The notes beneath the pieces are model-generated. The model did not search any database. It saw nothing but the letters and a program-made list of their open reading frames with translations, and was not told the origin of the DNA. Shown one piece after another: positions 18,801-29,982 of a stretch of 64,000 nt of DNA (position 1 is its first letter; each line of letters starts with the position of its first letter). Source of the stretch: Terriglobia bacterium. GTDB lineage: Bacteria > Acidobacteriota > Terriglobia > Versatilivoradales > Versatilivoraceae. Where the stretch lies: assembly GCA_022452285.1 (NCBI GenBank), contig JAKUNG010000016.1, forward strand, positions 40,161 through 104,160, read 5' to 3'. Made by a program: the position numbers and the translations under genes.

Positions 18801-19898
18801 TTACTTCATTATTTTCACTGAATCTAAGAATGTACGTTTTGTGGCTATGGCTTCTTGCATTTCTGATTGAGTTGATACCTTTACTTTTGTACCAGGATTC
18901 CATCCTTCTTTACGGATAAATGCAAAAGCAATGGCCCGTTTTAAGTTAGGGGAGTATAAACTACTACTGATCCAGCCTACTTCCTTATCGGCAATGAAAA
19001 CTTTATCTCCTTTTTGTGCTGGTATTTTGGTTGAAAATAGAAGTCCAATTAATTTGCGGTTGACACTTCCTAGATAAGTAGCTCGAGCTACTACTTCTTG
19101 ACCAATGTAACAACCTTTGGTGTAACTTATAGCCTCACCTATATCTACTTCAAGTGGAATTCGGTTTTCGTCCATATCAATTCCATATAACGGAGTCCCT
19201 ATTTCAAGGCGTTGCAGATCTAAAGCCTCTAAGCCGACTGGTTGAAGACCAAATTTTGATCCATTTTCAAGTAAGGTATTCCAAATGTAGCCGAAATCTT
19301 TATGATTAATAATAAGGTCATAACCACCATATATTGTTCTGTTTATCCGAGCACAATGGATTTTAATTTCTTTATAGCTAAAATAAAAATTTTCAAAAGG
19401 AGAGATAGGAAGATCACTCTTATTATTGAGTGAATGAATTACTTTTTTAGCATTAGGTCCTTGTATCGATAAAGTACCCATTTCACTAGATAAATCTGTA
19501 GCTTCAACCTGTTCTGAAATGATGTATTTTCTAAGGAGGGGAAGGATTTTTTCAATTAAATTTGGCTCTAGGATTAGGAGTAACGCTTCTTCTAGACAAA
19601 GAACACGCATGTCACTCAGAATCTTTCCTTGGGGATTTAGCATTAAAGCGTAACAACCTTGGCCAACTTCAAGGTTCTTAATATCATTAGTTACCATTCC
19701 GTGAAGGAAACGAGACCGATCTTTTCCTCTAAGTTGAATGATACCAAGGTATGATAAGTCTAAAAGGCCTACTTTGTTCTTTAGAATTAAGTCTTCTTTT
19801 TCTAATGAAAAGAAACGAAGAGGGACTTTCCAGCCTTGGAAATTTCCAAATTCAGCTTTCAAAGTCGATTGAATTTTATATAAAGATGTTTGTTTCAA
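18801..19898 (-). CDS. ygfZ: YgfZ-like folate-binding iron-sulfur repair protein
   Basis: A 365-residue GcvT-fold protein. The signature KGCYIGQEVVARATYLG (about residues 235-252) is that of YgfZ/IBA57, whose Cys assists folate-dependent maintenance of certain [4Fe-4S] enzymes; true aminomethyltransferases (GcvT) lack it. The N-terminal half has FLHGMVTNDIKNL, typical for the family. Start is TTG at 19898 with a weak AGGAT site upstream. The many Fe-S proteins encoded at 37-45 kb make such a factor useful, though it is not linked to them. Confidence 0.88.
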   Translation of the reverse strand: MKQTSLYKIQSTLKAEFGNFQGWKVPLRFFSLEKEDLILKNKVGLLDLSYLGIIQLRGKDRSRFLHGMVTNDIKNLEVGQGCYALMLNPQGKILSDMRVLCLEEALLLILEPNLIEKILPLLRKYIISEQVEATDLSSEMGTLSIQGPNAKKVIHSLNNKSDLPISPFENFYFSYKEIKIHCARINRTIYGGYDLIINHKDFGYIWNTLLENGSKFGLQPVGLEALDLQRLEIGTPLYGIDMDENRIPLEVDIGEAISYTKGCYIGQEVVARATYLGSVNRKLIGLLFSTKIPAQKGDKVFIADKEVGWISSSLYSPNLKRAIAFAFIRKEGWNPGTKVKVSTQSEMQEAIATKRTFLDSVKIMK

Positions 19899-20112
19899 AA
19901 TACTAGTTGATCCTATTAATTGTTAACTTTAATCCGTGCCCCAGCAATTTCCCAAAAAGTGTCAAAAATTGTTATTTATTTAAGACTAAATTAATAGAAC
20001 TAAGTAAATATCTGATATCACCATTTAAAATCTTTAACAGTCAGTTTAACCAAATAAAAATACTAATAGTAAAAATTTAAGTGTACTAAAATCATCTTGG
20101 TAAGCTCCCTGG

Positions 20113-21552
20113 CTATTCTTCAAGCGCAGTTTTTAATAGTTCATTAACCAATTTTGGGTTCGCCTGGCCTTTCGTTGCTTTCATTACCTGTCCTACAAAA
20201 AATCCAAAAGTTGCTTTTTTGCCACCCTTATATTCTGTATAGATCTTGGGATTATCAGTAATTACACCTTGGATGAATTTATTAATTTCATTTGGGTCAG
20301 TAATCTGTTTTAAGCCTTGTTCTTTGATGATTTTTCGAGCTGATTTTTTTTCTCTAAACATTATCTCAAAAATTTCTTTTGCCATTTTGTTAGAGATTTC
20401 TTTGTTTTCTATACAATCAATTAGTTCGGCCAAGTTACTAGGGGTAATTGGAGAGGTTTCAATTTTTAGGTTGAATTCTCTTAGATCACGCAAAAGATCG
20501 CCCATGATCCAATTAGAGGTAGTTTTTGGATTTTTTGATCTCCTAGCTGTTTCTTCAAAAAAATCAGCTAGAGCTCGCGTACTTGTCAATACCCCTGCGT
20601 CATATGCTGGTATAGAGTATTGTGTTTCAAAGCGTTTTCTCTTAGTTTCTGGCAATTCAGGCATTTCTGATTGAATTTTTTTTTGCCAATTATTATCAAT
20701 TACTAAAGCAGGTAGGTCTGGTTCAGGGAAATAACGATAATCATGTGCTTCCTCCTTACTACGCATCGGAATAGTTCGTTGATCTGAAGAATTCCAGAGT
20801 CGAGTCTCTTGGTTAATGATGCCACCTTGTTGTACTGTTTGGATTTGCCGACCAATTTCATATTCGATGGCTTTTTGTAGAAAACGAAAGCTATTTAAAT
20901 TTTTAAGCTCTGTTTTGGTTCCTAGTTTGTTAGATCCAGTCGGTCGAACTGAAACATTAGCATCGCAACGCAGACTACCTTCTTCCATGTTGCCATCACA
21001 TACTTCAAGATACTCCAAAATAGTTTTTAATTTGGTTAAATAGCTGTGAGCCTCAGTAGGTGAATAAATATCAGGTTCACTAACAATTTCGATAAGCGGT
21101 GTTCCACTTCGGTTGAGGTCAATATAACTAAAGCGATTTGAATCTGAGAACCCATCATGGATGGATTTTCCAGCATCTTCTTCTAAATGGACTCGTTTGA
21201 TTCGAATTTTTTTAAGTTGTTTATCTTCAATTACATTTAGATAACCAAACTCAGCTAATGGTTTATCAAATTGAGAAATTTGATAACCTTTTGGAAGATC
21301 AGGATAAAAATAATTTTTTCGAGCAAAAATAGAAGTCTGGTTGATCTTGCAGTTAAGTGCCATGCCCGTTTTTACTGCCATGACAACGGCAGACCGATTC
21401 AGTACTGGCAGAGCACCCGGAAGACCAAGACAAACGGGGCAAGTATTAGTATTCGGTGGTGAACCAAATTGAGTGGAGCACAAACAAAATATTTTTGCTT
21501 TGGTACGAAGTTGTGCATGTACTTCGAGGCCAATAACGGGTTCATAGGTCAT
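20113..21552 (-). CDS. gatB: Asp-tRNA(Asn)/Glu-tRNA(Gln) amidotransferase subunit B
   Basis: A 479-residue full-length GatB. It begins [21 protein letters not shown]; the cysteine set CLCSTQF and CPVCLGLPG forms the zinc site, and [24 protein letters not shown] and VSEPDI form the kinase-like domain that phosphorylates the misacylated aminoacyl group. The C-terminal helical and YqeY-like domain ends with [17 protein letters not shown]. Its presence means the organism makes Gln-tRNA or Asn-tRNA indirectly. gatA and gatC are not in the window. Confidence 0.97.
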   Translation of the reverse strand: MTYEPVIGLEVHAQLRTKAKIFCLCSTQFGSPPNTNTCPVCLGLPGALPVLNRSAVVMAVKTGMALNCKINQTSIFARKNYFYPDLPKGYQISQFDKPLAEFGYLNVIEDKQLKKIRIKRVHLEEDAGKSIHDGFSDSNRFSYIDLNRSGTPLIEIVSEPDIYSPTEAHSYLTKLKTILEYLEVCDGNMEEGSLRCDANVSVRPTGSNKLGTKTELKNLNSFRFLQKAIEYEIGRQIQTVQQGGIINQETRLWNSSDQRTIPMRSKEEAHDYRYFPEPDLPALVIDNNWQKKIQSEMPELPETKRKRFETQYSIPAYDAGVLTSTRALADFFEETARRSKNPKTTSNWIMGDLLRDLREFNLKIETSPITPSNLAELIDCIENKEISNKMAKEIFEIMFREKKSARKIIKEQGLKQITDPNEINKFIQGVITDNPKIYTEYKGGKKATFGFFVGQVMKATKGQANPKLVNELLKTALEE

Positions 21553-21642
21553 AAGAAGAACTTAAAACAGCGAATTTTTGCTCATTTAAAATGCTGATTG
21601 ATTACATTTTTATTAAAAAGCATTTCAAAAAGTTTTAATTAG

Positions 21643-23241
21643 TTATTCAGTTTTAATTTTTACCATTACCTTACTATCATCATGGTAAAGAGATTTTGCT
21701 TGTGGTAAAAGTTCTAGAGCTTTTTGAAATTGAAGGTCTCCTTCTAAATATACCTTTTGAGCTTTTATAGGGCCCATCCGAGACAGGAAATACTCGTAAC
21801 TAATCCTGCGTTTAATAAATTCAATGTTCTCAACTAATAAATCCTTCTCGTAGGCAACCTCCTGATCTTGAAGATGGGATTCAAAGTCGCCCAATATCTG
21901 GGGTGTCACCTGAAAATTTTCATCTACTTTTGGATGGGAAGGATTATAGGTGCGAACGAAACTGAAGATTGCACCTTTACTTAATAGTTGGGATTGGAAT
22001 TGATTAAGTTTTAAGCTTTTAATTATTACATCCGGGGCTATACCACCCCCTCCATAAACCTTTCTTCCACTATCTGTATAATAAATTTTAGTTCTTGGCT
22101 CAGCACTTTCCTCACCAGGTCTTGAATTAATTCTTCCCTTACCATAGTAATAATCGATGTAGGAACGATTTGCATATTCCCGTTGGATGAGCCGTCCACT
22201 GGGTGTATACCAGTGTGCAGTTGTTAGAGACACACCTGTACCCTGGCTAAGAGGAAAAACAGTTTGAACCAATCCTTTACCAAAAGTAGTTTCACCAACT
22301 AATAAACCGCGGTCATGATCCTGTATTGCTCCAGCTACGATTTCAGAAGCACTAGCACTACCTTTGTTAATCAAGACAACTAAGGGGAATAACTTATCCC
22401 CTGATCCTTTAGGAGATTGATATTCTTGATTTGAACTAGTAATGCGCCCTTTGGTTACTAGCACAGATTGACCAATTTTGAGAAACTTATCAGCTACAGC
22501 AATCGCTGCCTGGAGGTATCCCCCTGGATTATCTCTGAGATCTAATATCATCCCATTTAAATCTGTTCCTAGTGTATCTAGACTTTTAGTGATCTCTTTT
22601 TCAGTTGTTTCATTAAAACTATCAATCTTAATGTAACCAACTTTTTGGCTGATGAAAAAAGTAAATGGGACACTGTGATGAGGGATAGCATCCCGAACAA
22701 TAGCGAAATCAAGTAACTCAGAAATTCCAGCTCGTTGGATTGAAATATTTACAACTGTTCCTTTTGCTCCTCGTAATTTTTCAACTACCGCCTGAATAGA
22801 TAATCCTTCAGTGGATATGCTCTCAATTTTTGCGATGATATCACCCGACCGAATTCCCAAACGATAAGCTGGCGTTCCTGGAATTGGTGAAATAACAGTT
22901 GGTTTTCCATTTTTAATGGCTATGGTGATACCAAGACCATAAAAATTACCACGCTGGGTCTCTCTAAATTGAGAGAATTGCTGAGCATCAAAAAAGCTAG
23001 AATGTGGATCAAGCGTTCTTAACATTCCACGAATTGAGGCATGGACACTCTTTTGGAGATTTATTTTGTCAGCATATTGCTGTTCTGAAATATTAAGAAC
23101 CTGAGAGTATGTTTTTAATAGGTTATTAAATTGTTCGGATTGGAAGGTGGTAATTTGCGTAGGCCTACCCCATAAGCCTCCAACTAGGGCGGAAAAAGCA
23201 ATCACCAACATGACAATTGTCAACGATTTATATTTCGTCAT
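21643..23241 (-). CDS. ctpA: C-terminal processing peptidase (S41)
   Basis: A membrane-anchored periplasmic serine protease of 532 residues. An N-terminal hydrophobic segment (residues 8-25) is followed by a PDZ domain (about 100-180) and the tail-specific protease core. The Ser/Lys dyad is S297 in KGSASASEIVAGA and K322 in ETTFGKGLVQT, 25 residues apart as in E. coli Prc. Also conserved is LDLRDNPGGYL. I chose ATG 23241 because GAGGT lies just upstream; a GTG at 23271 would add ten residues. It is divergent from tatA. Confidence 0.93.
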   Translation of the reverse strand: MTKYKSLTIVMLVIAFSALVGGLWGRPTQITTFQSEQFNNLLKTYSQVLNISEQQYADKINLQKSVHASIRGMLRTLDPHSSFFDAQQFSQFRETQRGNFYGLGITIAIKNGKPTVISPIPGTPAYRLGIRSGDIIAKIESISTEGLSIQAVVEKLRGAKGTVVNISIQRAGISELLDFAIVRDAIPHHSVPFTFFISQKVGYIKIDSFNETTEKEITKSLDTLGTDLNGMILDLRDNPGGYLQAAIAVADKFLKIGQSVLVTKGRITSSNQEYQSPKGSGDKLFPLVVLINKGSASASEIVAGAIQDHDRGLLVGETTFGKGLVQTVFPLSQGTGVSLTTAHWYTPSGRLIQREYANRSYIDYYYGKGRINSRPGEESAEPRTKIYYTDSGRKVYGGGGIAPDVIIKSLKLNQFQSQLLSKGAIFSFVRTYNPSHPKVDENFQVTPQILGDFESHLQDQEVAYEKDLLVENIEFIKRRISYEYFLSRMGPIKAQKVYLEGDLQFQKALELLPQAKSLYHDDSKVMVKIKTE

Positions 23242-23475
23242 GAATACCTCAAGTTGACCAAAATATAGCACCAGAGAAAATCTAAGTAAAGGTTAAACAG
23301 GTCGTATTGTTTTCATGAATAGGCTTGAAAATGAGTAGTTTATGGAAGATTTTGTGGATTTATTTTTCTTTTATGAATTTTGCTGTTGAAGGTATTTCTT
23401 TATTTCTAGAAAAAAAAAGAAGTAAATTGATTAAATATAGTTAACTGTTCTGTACATTTTCGTGACAAACCGAGC

Positions 23476-23504
23476 TTGACTTGTTGATACAGTCTCATTA
23501 TGAT
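23476..23504 (+). promoter_or_regulatory. Sigma-70 promoter of tatA-tatC
   Basis: TTGACT (23476-23481), a 17-nt spacer and TATGAT (23499-23504). The predicted start of transcription is about 20 nt before the ATG, and a perfect AGGAGG ribosome site follows at 23518-23523. Confidence 0.72.
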
Positions 23505-23528
23505 TTGGCTGTCAACTAGGAGGAATCT

Positions 23529-23999
23529 ATGGGTCCAATAGGAGTACCTGAACTAATTATCATCTTTGTAGTGGCTTTGCTTGTTTTCGGCCCGCGTAAG
23601 TTACCGGAGTTAGGGAAATCTCTTGGAAGAGGTTTGTCTGAGTTTCGTCGTGCCTCAAATGAGCTAAGAAATACTTTAGAAGAAGAAGTAAGGGTAATTG
23701 ATCATGAGACTTCCCAAACAGGTTCCACACAATCCGTTAAGAATGAACCATTACCGACTGAGTCGACGGAAGGTCGCTCTGACGATTCCATAGAAGAATC
23801 TCTATCTAACAAGAATGAATCATTACCGACTGAATCGACGGAAGATCGATCTGATGATTCCATAGAAAAATCTCTATCTAATAATGAGTCTCCTTCAGGA
23901 GATTTGGTTGGTGATTCGGTTAAAGAAAAAGATACGGAGTTGAATTCTTCTTTAGTTTCCTCATCCCAATCTGAACTTGACGTAAAGTCTAAATCATAA
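23529..23999 (+). CDS. tatA: Twin-arginine translocase TatA/TatB subunit
   Basis: A 156-residue protein. Residues 1-22 form the short N-out membrane helix (PELIIIFVVALLVFGP) followed by the hinge and amphipathic helix with the family motif FGPRKLPELGKSLGRGL. TatA/B oligomers, with TatC, carry folded Tat substrates such as FdnG of this window across the membrane. The C-terminal half is a very acidic, Ser-rich tail of about 95 residues that contains a 24-residue tandem duplication (see repeat). No second tatA/tatB gene is present, so this one may serve both roles. AGGAGG five bases upstream of ATG fixes the start; tatC follows after 10 nt. Confidence 0.92.
   Translation: MGPIGVPELIIIFVVALLVFGPRKLPELGKSLGRGLSEFRRASNELRNTLEEEVRVIDHETSQTGSTQSVKNEPLPTESTEGRSDDSIEESLSNKNESLPTESTEDRSDDSIEKSLSNNESPSGDLVGDSVKEKDTELNSSLVSSSQSELDVKSKS
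23739..23882 (+). repeat. Two tandem 72-bp units inside the TatA tail
   Basis: Units 23739-23810 and 23811-23882 are close to identical and in frame, each encoding 24 residues of the form KNE(P/S)LPTESTE(G/D)RSDD followed by SIE(E/K)SLSN. Differences are mostly single-base, so the duplication is fairly recent. Confidence 0.9.
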
Positions 24000-24009
24000 T
24001 AAAACCTGG

Positions 24010-24774
24010 ATGGACAAAGAAAAACAAGACGAAAAAGAACTTGCGTCATCCGGGAAGATGTCCTTTCTAGACCACTTGGATGAATTGCGCCGAAGAATTA
24101 TTGTTTCTGTTGCTTCGGTTGGTATCACTTTTGTAATTTGTTGGATATTTCATGAAGTAATATATGATTTTTTATCAATTCCTATCACCCAGCACTTGGG
24201 TGATAATAAATTAACCTACCTGAGCCCTACAGAACCATTTACCATTTACATGAAGTCTGCTTTTTATGCTGCTATTTTTCTTGCTTCTCCAGCTGTCCTC
24301 TGGCAAGTTTGGCTTTTTATTTCGCCGGGTCTCTATGCTAAAGAAAAAAAGTATGCGATTCCTTTTATTCTTTCCTCCACCGTTCTATTTTTGTTGGGAG
24401 GAATATTTGCTTATTATGTGGCCCTTCCCATGACGTTAGATTTCCTAACTGATTTCGGGGGAAGGTTTCAGCCTGCTGTGACAGCCACTAAGTATTTTGA
24501 CTTTGCATTAGTGGTAATTTTAGGGTCTGCTATTATATTTGAAATTCCTGTTCTCATTTTCTTTCTGTCAGTCCTTGGGATCGTAAATGCTAAGTTTCTC
24601 TTAAAAAACCTTCGTTATGCTGTACTAATTATTTTTATTGTTGCTGCGGTAATTACTCCAACTCCAGACATTCCAACTATGATGGTATTTGCAATGCCAA
24701 TGTTGTTGCTCTATATGGTAGGCATATTGGTTGCTTGGATTTTTGGTAAAAAGCGATTAAAACATGAGGATTAA
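24010..24774 (+). CDS. tatC: Twin-arginine translocase TatC
   Basis: A 254-residue protein with six membrane helices. The cytosolic N-terminus has MSFLDHLDELRRRI (about 18-31), the site that recognises the twin-arginine signal. SPTEPFTIYMKSAFYAA and FFSPGLY-like FISPGLYAKEK follow, and the conserved Glu occurs in EIPVLIF. Length and topology are normal. It forms an operon with tatA and ends before a bidirectional terminator. Confidence 0.96.
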   Translation: MDKEKQDEKELASSGKMSFLDHLDELRRRIIVSVASVGITFVICWIFHEVIYDFLSIPITQHLGDNKLTYLSPTEPFTIYMKSAFYAAIFLASPAVLWQVWLFISPGLYAKEKKYAIPFILSSTVLFLLGGIFAYYVALPMTLDFLTDFGGRFQPAVTATKYFDFALVVILGSAIIFEIPVLIFFLSVLGIVNAKFLLKNLRYAVLIIFIVAAVITPTPDIPTMMVFAMPMLLLYMVGILVAWIFGKKRLKHED

Positions 24775-24887
24775 GGAGAATCAGTGGTACAGGTAACATT
24801 TTTCCGCTATAAGAATTGAAAAAATCAGTCCTATTTTGATTGAGCTTAAGCAGTTAACTTTTTGTTATAGATAATAGGTAAAAAAAA

Positions 24888-24913
24888 GGCCACTGGGAAA
24901 CAACCCAGTGGCC
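24888..24913. terminator. Bidirectional intrinsic terminator between tatC and groEL
   Basis: A perfect 10-bp stem, GGCCACTGGG (24888-24897) with its complement (24904-24913), a 6-nt loop, a run of A on the left (24880-24887) and a run of T on the right (24914-24920). It can stop transcripts from both convergent sides. Confidence 0.95.
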
Positions 24914-24938
24914 TTTTTTTGCTTACACAGTGTTTTAC

Positions 24939-26600
<1,662 letters not shown>

Positions 26601-26670
26601 TTAATCTGCATTCTTCACATTAGGGTGTGTGAATGAATTTTAGATGATGGTTTTCAGTTACCAACACCTT

Positions 26671-26955
26671 TTAAAGAATACCCAGAACTTCCTCTTCCCT
26701 TAAAATAAGGTATTCCTCACCTTCAACCTTGATATCAGTACCGGAATACTTGCCAAATAAAATATGATCTCCTGCTTTTACTTCCATATTCTGGCGAGTT
26801 CCGTCATCCAAGATTTTTCCTTTACCAACCGCAACTACAACACCTTCTTGAGGTTTTTCTTTTGCGGTGTCAGGAATAATTATTCCACCTTTAATACTGT
26901 CTGTTTCTTCAATCCGCCTGATCAGTAATCGGTCATGGAGCGGTCTGACCTTCAT
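26671..26955 (-). CDS. groS: Co-chaperonin GroES
   Basis: A 94-residue cap protein. Residues [16 protein letters not shown] at the start, [16 protein letters not shown] for the mobile loop region, and [17 protein letters not shown] match the family. Length normal. AAGGAGA lies 7-8 bases upstream of ATG. First gene of the groES-groEL operon. Confidence 0.98.
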   Translation of the reverse strand: MKVRPLHDRLLIRRIEETDSIKGGIIIPDTAKEKPQEGVVVAVGKGKILDDGTRQNMEVKAGDHILFGKYSGTDIKVEGEEYLILREEEVLGIL

Positions 26956-27006
26956 GCCAATGTCTCCTTTCTTACTTGTTATATATAAGTCAGTGCCAAC
27001 TAAACA

Positions 27007-27033
27007 TTAGCACTCCAACAATGTGAGTGCCAA
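27007..27033. promoter_or_regulatory. CIRCE operator (HrcA-binding site)
   Basis: TTAGCACTC (27007-27015), exactly nine bases, and GAGTGCCAA (27025-27033). This differs from the CIRCE consensus (TTAGCACTC-N9-GAGTGCTAA) at one base. It covers the expected transcription start of groES, so HrcA should repress the operon until heat or misfolding inactivates it. hrcA itself is not in the window. Confidence 0.96.
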
Positions 27034-27061
27034 TAATAGGCAATGCAATTTAGTGAGTCAA
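27033..27061 (-). promoter_or_regulatory. Sigma-70 promoter of groES-groEL
   Basis: Read on the minus strand: TTGACT (27056-27061), a 17-nt spacer, TATTAT (27033-27038), directly followed by CIRCE. The -35 box overlaps the last codons of the Fis-like gene that ends at 27050. Confidence 0.85.
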
Positions 27062-27295
27062 GCGATTTTTATTTCTTTTTGAATTTATTTGACTTGCTGA
27101 AAGTCCATGAGATAGGAATTTATTTCTAAATGTATTGCGATGTAACCCTATCATTTTAGCTGCTTTAGTACGATTGCCTTCGGCCTTTTCTAAACCTGCC
27201 ATAATAAATGTTTTTTCGAATTCCTTGGTAGCTTCATCAAAGAATAGACCCTTATCAATCATTTGTCTCACTAGACCCTCTAATTGTTTTTTCAC
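27050..27295 (-). CDS. Small Fis-family helix-turn-helix protein
   Basis: An 81-residue protein. Residues about 25-62 (FEKTFIMAGLEKAEGNR then TKAAKMIGLHRNTFRNKF) are the Fis/NtrC-type C-terminal DNA-binding domain; the helix-turn-helix is TKAAKMIGLHRNTFRNK. No AAA+ or receiver domain is attached, and the N-terminal part is shorter than in E. coli Fis. It may be a nucleoid-type or local regulator. Start is GTG at 27295, with GGGAG about nine bases upstream. It is just upstream of groES, on the same strand. Confidence 0.82.
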   Translation of the reverse strand: MKKQLEGLVRQMIDKGLFFDEATKEFEKTFIMAGLEKAEGNRTKAAKMIGLHRNTFRNKFLSHGLSASQINSKRNKNRLTH

Positions 27296-27408
27296 GATCT
27301 TAAACTCCCTGTTAACTATTATGTTCCTTAAAGATTTTATAAATTGCTAAATATCCATAGGAATCATTGAATACATTTATTCGATGATATCTTCTATTAA
27401 ACTTGATA

Positions 27409-27957
27409 CTAGGGTTTGGCTGATTCTATCCACAATTTTTCAAGATCTGAATATCCTTGAAGAAATCGTTTTTTCAAGGACTGGGGTGTTATTAATACAA
27501 GAGTTCGGGCACTTACGAGGAGATAGGGAGCTAATTGTGCCTTTTGAACAGTTGCTATCTCTACTGGGAAAGCGGTTAATAATAGAATCAGCATAGCTGC
27601 AATTATCCATCCTCGAACCAAACCAAATGCAGCGCCGAGCAAACGATCAAACCATTGCAAATGAGTTAGGCGGACAAATCTATGCATTAAATAAGAAACA
27701 ATAGTACCAACTAAAAGAGTAGCAATGAACACTGTGATAAATCCTAGAATAGCTGCTATATTTTCCGTACGAACATAGCGCAGAAAAAAATCTCCTATGA
27801 TTGGATAAGACCAAGAAGCTAGAACTATCCCAATTATCACTGAAATAAGTGCAATTACTTCTCTGGCAAATCCTTTTACAAAGCTACCCACCATAGAAAT
27901 GAAAACTAGGATTACTATAGCCCAGTCAAGAAAGCTAAAATTTTGTAAAATATTCAT
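27409..27957 (-). CDS. cvpA: CvpA-family membrane protein
   Basis: About 182 residues with four predicted membrane segments. The family core appears in WAIVILVFISMVGSFVKGF followed by REVIALI, and later in HLQWFDRLLGAAFGLVRG, the conserved D-x-x-x-G-x-x-x-G-x-x-x-G. CvpA is needed for colicin V production in E. coli; the general role is unclear. The start ATG at 27957 is 5 bases after the stop of the PHP gene, which suggests translational coupling; a longer ORF from 28050 would overlap that gene and lacks the family N-terminus. Confidence 0.85.
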   Translation of the reverse strand: MNILQNFSFLDWAIVILVFISMVGSFVKGFAREVIALISVIIGIVLASWSYPIIGDFFLRYVRTENIAAILGFITVFIATLLVGTIVSYLMHRFVRLTHLQWFDRLLGAAFGLVRGWIIAAMLILLLTAFPVEIATVQKAQLAPYLLVSARTLVLITPQSLKKRFLQGYSDLEKLWIESAKP

Positions 27958-27961
27958 AACA

Positions 27962-28885
27962 TTAATTTTGTCTTTCCAGTAGTTCTTCGACCATCTCTCG
28001 TCCGCGTTTTCTAATTGATCCGAAAGATACATGTGGTTTAACTTTGCCATGAAAATCTGAGCCCGCAGTTGGGACTAAATTCCAGTTTTTCGCCCAGTCT
28101 AAAAATTGTTGAACTGATTCAGGATTATGATAAGACGAATAAGCTTCAATTCCTTCAAGTCCGTTCCTTACAAATGTTTCCATGATATCTTCATCTGCCT
28201 TATAACCTTGAGCTCCAGGGTGAGCCAGAACAGGTACCCCTCGACAGTTCTTAATTAATCTCAAAGCTTCTAAAGTTTCTAGTTCTTCTACCTTAACGTG
28301 TGCTGGCTTACCTTCAGAAAAAAAGTCTTTGTAAAAGGCAATAATTCCATTAGTAGCTTTTTCCCCTGTTGTATATAGAGTTACTTTAGGAGATTTCTTA
28401 GCTAAAAGGACCTTTGCGATGGCAGGACCCATAGGTACTTTATGACCAGTTTCTTTTACAACTTCACCAAATGTTATTTCAAAGCCCAGTTCTCTAAGCT
28501 TTTTTATTCTTGCTCGAGCTTGGATTACTCGTGCCTCCGTTAAAATTTGGAGTCTAGCTATTAACTCTGGAGATTGGTAATCAATTAGGGGAGCCAACAA
28601 ATGAAACTGTCGAGATTTATAGTAAGTACTAATTTCTACATTAGGTATAAAGTCGAGAGAAAATTCCTGTGCCAGCCGATTACCTTCTTTAATACCAGCT
28701 AAAGTGTCATGGTCGGAAAAAGAAAGACCGGCTATTTTAGTTTTTTGAGCCATCTCAAACAGATGGCGGGGTGCAAAGTCGGCATCACTAGAGTGCCACG
28801 AATGAATATGTAAATCATAAAACCTTGACATGGATTCATCCACACTAAATGGATTATTTAAGACGTGAGAATCATCAGTTTTCAA
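27962..28885 (-). CDS. PHP-domain phosphoesterase (RNase AM/YciV-like)
   Basis: A polymerase-and-histidinol-phosphatase domain protein of up to 307 residues. The metal ligands are visible in order: FYDLHIHSWHSSDADF (H-x-H), LSFSDHDTLAG (D-H-D), NVEIS (Glu), VLAHPG and TAGSDFHG (final D-x-H). YciV-type enzymes hydrolyse 3',5'-nucleoside bisphosphate and trim RNA 5' ends. The start is TTG 28885, overlapping purC by 11 bases, or ATG 28831, which sits directly before the PHP motif. It lies in a purC-PHP-cvpA operon. Confidence 0.85.
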   Translation of the reverse strand: MKTDDSHVLNNPFSVDESMSRFYDLHIHSWHSSDADFAPRHLFEMAQKTKIAGLSFSDHDTLAGIKEGNRLAQEFSLDFIPNVEISTYYKSRQFHLLAPLIDYQSPELIARLQILTEARVIQARARIKKLRELGFEITFGEVVKETGHKVPMGPAIAKVLLAKKSPKVTLYTTGEKATNGIIAFYKDFFSEGKPAHVKVEELETLEALRLIKNCRGVPVLAHPGAQGYKADEDIMETFVRNGLEGIEAYSSYHNPESVQQFLDWAKNWNLVPTAGSDFHGKVKPHVSFGSIRKRGREMVEELLERQN

Positions 28886-29774
28886 GTCTTCTTTCAGTTA
28901 GCAGTTCAAAAGCCTCGAGGTATTTCTTACTTGTAGCTTCTATAACCCAATCAGGCAGGCTGGGTGCTGGAGGTTGCTTATTCCAACGAATTTCTTCTAG
29001 GTAGTCTCGAATAAACTGCTTATCAAATGGATTCTGTGATTTACCCGGTTCATATTCTGAAGAAGGCCAGAATCTAGAAGAATCTGGAGTTAGAACCTCG
29101 TCAATCAAAATAATCTCATCTTCATAAGTACCAAATTCAAACTTTGTATCAGCAATGATGATCCCTTTAGATCCTGCATAGTCTCGAGCTTTTTTGTAAA
29201 TTGCCAAACTGATTTCACGAAGTTTCATTGCAGTTTCAGTGCCTATTAAATCAGTCATTTCTTTGAAGGAAATATTTTCATCGTGTCCAGTAGTGGCTTT
29301 AGTTGAGGGAGTAAAGAGTGGTTCAGTTAATCGGGAAGATTCTAATAATCCTGTGGGTAAAGAGATTCCACAAACAGATTGAGAATTCTGGTATTCCTTC
29401 CATCCGGAACCTGCCAAATATCCTCGAACCACACATTCAACTGGGAAAACTTTAGCTTTTTTTACCAACATGGACCTCCCAGAGAGTACATCAGCATAAG
29501 GATGGAGATCATTAGGGAACTCTTCAACTTTGTGGGAGATTAGATGGTGGGAAACAATGTCTGCCATATGTTCAAACCAAAATAGAGACATCTGAGTAAG
29601 AATTTTCCCTTTATTTGGAATGCCACTATCCAGGACATAGTCAAATGCGGAAATTCTGTCTGAAGTGATAATAAGAAGCTGATCGCCTACTTCGTAAATA
29701 TCACGAACCTTACCTCTTCCTAGTAATTGATGGTCAGGTAGATTTATTTCTGTGTGTACAGATGATAAGTTCAT
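28875..29774 (-). CDS. purC: SAICAR synthetase
   Basis: A 299-residue enzyme of purine biosynthesis, joining aspartate to CAIR with ATP. Seen: LLGRGKVRDIYEVGDQLLI at the N-terminus for nucleotide binding, VVRGYLAGSGWKEY (about 120), and IIADTKFEFG with IDEVLTPDSSRFW (about 205-235). This is the longer, fungal/actinobacterial-like PurC size rather than the 237-residue E. coli form. Operon with the PHP gene and cvpA. Confidence 0.96.
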   Translation of the reverse strand: MNLSSVHTEINLPDHQLLGRGKVRDIYEVGDQLLIITSDRISAFDYVLDSGIPNKGKILTQMSLFWFEHMADIVSHHLISHKVEEFPNDLHPYADVLSGRSMLVKKAKVFPVECVVRGYLAGSGWKEYQNSQSVCGISLPTGLLESSRLTEPLFTPSTKATTGHDENISFKEMTDLIGTETAMKLREISLAIYKKARDYAGSKGIIIADTKFEFGTYEDEIILIDEVLTPDSSRFWPSSEYEPGKSQNPFDKQFIRDYLEEIRWNKQPPAPSLPDWVIEATSKKYLEAFELLTERRLEN

Positions 29775-29982
29775 AATTGTTAACTCACTATCCTTTCAAA
29801 TTTAGAAATTTTACAAAGAAAAACCCGAAAAGAATAAGCCTATATCCAATTATTTCTTTCAACAAAATTATTGGGATTAAAGGTCGTAATTTTAGTATAA
29901 AAAAAAGTGTTGTCAAGGAGCATAAATTGATAACAACATTCTTAATATTAACAAAAATAATGAGGATTTTAGATGATATTGA

